Positions 4,854 through 6,402 of a stretch of DNA of 6,402 bases are shown one piece after another. Both the position numbers and the translations under genes were made by a program. This DNA comes from Candidatus Levyibacteriota bacterium (GTDB taxonomy: Bacteria; Patescibacteriota; Microgenomatia; Levybacterales; UBA12049), in the NCBI GenBank assembly GCA_016184205.1, contig JACPDD010000001.1:1-6402 (forward strand), in the 5' to 3' direction. Numbering within the stretch: the stretch's first letter is position 1; every line of letters begins with the position of its first letter. The notes under the pieces were generated by a model, which saw only the letters and a list, made by a program, of their open reading frames with translations, did no database searches and was not told where the DNA came from.

Positions 4854-5339
4854 ATGGAAGAAAAGACAAATAATACCCCTCAAAATAATATTCCTCAAAT
4901 AGATAATTTAGTGCACGATTTTAATGATGTGAAATCTCATATCTTTAACCCCCAATTATTAGTTGTTTTTATTGTAGCTATTTTCTTGGGAATTGGCAGT
5001 GGGTATCTTTTATATAAAAATGAAAGCAGCAGTGAAACTGCAGCCACTCCAGAGGGCGGCAGTAGTTCTTCTTCAATATCAAAAGGTTCGGTTTTTGGAT
5101 CGGATGATATGAAAACATTTAAGGATGCTGTGCAAGGAGAGCTTGCGGAAGGCGGAATTGATGGAGAAGGACAGTTTCATTTGGTAAGACCAGGAGGAGA
5201 TAGTCAAAATGTCTATATGACCTCTTCAATTGTAGATTTATCAAAGTTTGTAGGTAAAAAGATTAAAGTCTGGGGACAAACCCAAAAAGCCCAGCATGCA
5301 GGATGGCTCATGGACGTTGGCAAAGTAGAGGTCCTGTAG
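4854..5339 (+). CDS. Membrane-anchored protein of unknown function with a C-terminal beta-rich domain, upstream of ftsE
   Basis: I do not recognise this 161-residue protein. It has a polar Asn/Gln-rich N-terminus (1-31), one transmembrane helix (about 34-54), a Ser/Glu/Gly-rich linker (57-78) and a compact C-terminal domain (about 79-161). The domain contains GGIDGEGQFHLVRPGG (100-115), VYMTSSIVDLSKFVGKKIKVWGQT (120-143 in two blocks) and GWLMDVGKVEVL at the end. The alternation of strands, the pattern 'DLSKFVGKKIKVWGQT' and the closing valine-rich strand suggest a small OB-fold-like beta domain; this is an inference from pattern, not a family match. The linker and anchor would put this domain outside the membrane. 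The start is fixed by AGGAGGTGA 9 nt upstream. The ftsE ATG follows its stop after 10 nt, so it is very probably co-transcribed with ftsE-ftsX and may work at the cell envelope or division site. Confidence 0.78.
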   Translation: MEEKTNNTPQNNIPQIDNLVHDFNDVKSHIFNPQLLVVFIVAIFLGIGSGYLLYKNESSSETAATPEGGSSSSSISKGSVFGSDDMKTFKDAVQGELAEGGIDGEGQFHLVRPGGDSQNVYMTSSIVDLSKFVGKKIKVWGQTQKAQHAGWLMDVGKVEVL

Positions 5340-5349
5340 TGCGTAGCTC

Positions 5350-6057
5350 ATGATTAAGCTTGAAAAAGTCTCAAAAAAATTCGGAATTGGCCCTCACGCG
5401 CTTTCCGATATAAATCTAGTAGTAGATAAAGGTGAATTTGTTTTTTTAGTGGGACCAACGGGATCAGGAAAGACAACAATTTTCAGACTCATAATTCGGG
5501 AACTTCTACCTAGTGAAGGTAGTATTGTAATTGACGAGTGGGATATTGTTAATCTCCCAAAACAAAAAATTCCACACCTTAGGAAGAAAGTTGGAGTTGT
5601 TTTCCAGGATCTAAAACTTTTGGCAGACAGGACCATATTTGAAAATGTTGCGCTGCCCCTTGAGGTTATAGGAATAAAACCTGAGGAAGCAAAAGCAAGA
5701 GTTGATGATGTTTTGGGGAGAATAGGGATTTTGGAGCACAAAGAAAAATTTCCGGTACAACTCTCAGGCGGTGAGATTCAAAGAACTGCAATTGCAAGAG
5801 CGCTTATTTTGTCTCCGGATATTTTACTTGCTGATGAGCCAACGGGCAATTTAGATGAGGACACATCATGGGAAATAGCAAAGCTTCTTTCTGATATAAA
5901 TGCAAAAGGCACTACGGTTATAATGGCAACACACGATAAGGAGATTGTCAAAAAACTTTCAAAAAGGGTAGTGGTACTTGATAAAGGTAAAATAGCGCGT
6001 GATGAAAAAGGAAAGTCCGCTTCGGCCCAGCGAGACGAGAAGGAAGAGGGGAAATGA
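5350..6057 (+). CDS. ftsE: Cell division ATP-binding protein FtsE
   Basis: FtsE is the cytoplasmic ATPase of the FtsEX complex, which uses ATP hydrolysis to change the conformation of FtsX and so control peptidoglycan hydrolases at the division site. All ABC motifs are present in this 235-residue protein: Walker A GPTGSGKT (35-42), Q-loop FQD (85-87), signature LSGGE (138-142), Walker B ILLADEP (158-164, catalytic Glu163), D-loop NLDE (167-170) and switch His195 in ATHD. FQDLKLLADRTIFENVALPL (85-104) is typical of FtsE and separates it from LolD or MacB relatives. The ATG is 10 nt after the preceding stop and lacks a clear Shine-Dalgarno, suggesting coupling. The stop overlaps the ftsX start as ATGA (6054-6057). 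The C-terminus carries a charged extra tail, SASAQRDEKEEGK, beyond the usual FtsE end. Part of it is encoded by a GC-rich patch unlike the rest of the gene. Confidence 0.96.
   Translation: MIKLEKVSKKFGIGPHALSDINLVVDKGEFVFLVGPTGSGKTTIFRLIIRELLPSEGSIVIDEWDIVNLPKQKIPHLRKKVGVVFQDLKLLADRTIFENVALPLEVIGIKPEEAKARVDDVLGRIGILEHKEKFPVQLSGGEIQRTAIARALILSPDILLADEPTGNLDEDTSWEIAKLLSDINAKGTTVIMATHDKEIVKKLSKRVVVLDKGKIARDEKGKSASAQRDEKEEGK
6015..6036. repeat. GC-rich imperfect palindrome inside the 3' end of ftsE
   Basis: GTCCGC (6015-6020) can pair with GCGAGAC (6030-6036, one bulged A) across a 9-nt loop. Sixteen of 22 bases are G or C, in a gene that is otherwise AT-rich. It encodes part of the extra C-terminal tail (SASAQRDE). 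It may be a small repeat that entered the gene end, or just chance. Confidence 0.3.
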
Positions 6058-6402
6058 AATTTTTTACAACTGCTTGGCATAATATAAGGAGGTCTCCCTA
6101 TCAGGCAATGGCTGCTGTGATTATTATGGTTCTCACTTTTCTTGTGGTCTCATTCTTCACATTTTTAATAGTTGGTTCTTCCCGCGTCATAATTTTTTTT
6201 GAAAGTAAACCGCAGGTTACTGCATTTTTCAAAGATGAAGCAAAACAGGAAGATATAGCACTTCTTAAGGACGAACTTAATGCAACGGAAAAAGTTGCCA
6301 GCATTAAATTTGTGTCTAAACAAGAGGCGCTGCAGATTTATAAAGAACAAAATAAGAGCGACCCACTGCTTTTAGATTTGGTAACCGCAGATATGTTGCC
6401 GG
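6054..6402 (+). CDS. ftsX: Cell division protein FtsX, N-terminal part (3' end outside the window)
   Basis: FtsX is the membrane partner of FtsE; its large outer loop activates or recruits peptidoglycan hydrolases. The first 116 codons are visible. A short cytoplasmic N-terminus with the family's WHNIRRSPYQ (8-17) precedes TM1 (about 18-40). The start of the extracellular domain follows, with FFESKPQVTAFFKDE (48-62), VASIKFVSKQEAL (81-93) and NKSDPLLLDLVTADMLP (100-116). These blocks match FtsX well, where the last usually continues as the 'lP.s.ev' segment. The ATG at 6054 overlaps the ftsE stop as ATGA and has a purine-rich site (AGGAAGAGGGG, 6041-6051), so the two are translationally coupled. 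The frame is open to the window end. A complete FtsX is about 300 residues with four helices. Confidence 0.95.
   Translation, partial: MKFFTTAWHNIRRSPYQAMAAVIIMVLTFLVVSFFTFLIVGSSRVIIFFESKPQVTAFFKDEAKQEDIALLKDELNATEKVASIKFVSKQEALQIYKEQNKSDPLLLDLVTADMLP

Noticed and set aside
5394..6304. Minus-strand open frames over ftsE and ftsX
   Set aside because: They are Ser/Phe-rich antisense translations of well-supported genes.
1..6402. CRISPR array, tRNA/rRNA, transposase, toxin-antitoxin or defence system
   Set aside because: No regularly spaced repeats, RNA-gene signatures or defence-type domains are seen; MazG-like here is a pyrophosphohydrolase next to a repair gene without a mazEF pair.

Overview
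The window is AT-rich, gene-dense bacterial chromosome carrying eight genes, of which the first and last are cut by the window edges. It looks like Patescibacteria/CPR, most likely Microgenomates. That placement is an inference from compact gene spacing with short overlaps, small membrane-anchored proteins I cannot name, a short RF2, and genes that seem to be transcribed without a leader. It needs a phylogenetic check. UGA is used as a normal stop, and an RF2 with the SPF and GGQ motifs is present. This argues against the CPR lineages that recode UGA.

Layout. (1) Positions 1-1278 (+) hold the C-terminal part of a large YfhO-like multi-pass membrane protein. (2) A convergent two-gene unit on the minus strand follows: a MazG-like nucleotide pyrophosphohydrolase (1567-1896), then a one-domain Ogt/MGMT-type DNA alkyltransferase (1275-1574) that overlaps it by 8 nt. 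One enzyme cleans the nucleotide pool and the other repairs alkylated DNA, so together they form a small genome-sanitation pair. (3) A tight divergent promoter region (about 1901-1938) separates that unit from a rightward gene for a 136-residue, single-pass membrane protein of unknown function (1938-2348). A palindromic repeat-like element follows, then an NRAMP-superfamily metal transporter (2393-3610). The transporter's C-terminus appears to be frameshifted at an A7 run. (4) prfB (RF2, 3624-4628) has its own promoter. After a 225-bp spacer comes a probable operon: a membrane-anchored protein of unknown function (4854-5339), ftsE (5350-6057) and the start of ftsX (6054 to the window end). The order prfB...ftsE-ftsX is an old and widespread neighbourhood. 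Here an unrecognised gene sits inside it.

Two modes of translation start can be seen. The genes at 1896 (-), 1938 (+) and 3624 (+) have TGnTATAAT-like extended -10 boxes only 6-11 nt before the ATG and no Shine-Dalgarno sequence, so their mRNAs should have little or no leader. The gene at 4854 has a perfect AGGAGGTGA Shine-Dalgarno, and ftsX has a purine-rich site.

I found no CRISPR array, RNA gene, transposase or recognisable defence system. The points most worth a second look are the divergent leaderless promoters, the NRAMP frameshift and its unusual metal-site motifs, the palindromic element that supplies one gene's stop and the next gene's start, and the unknown gene inside the prfB-ftsEX cluster.
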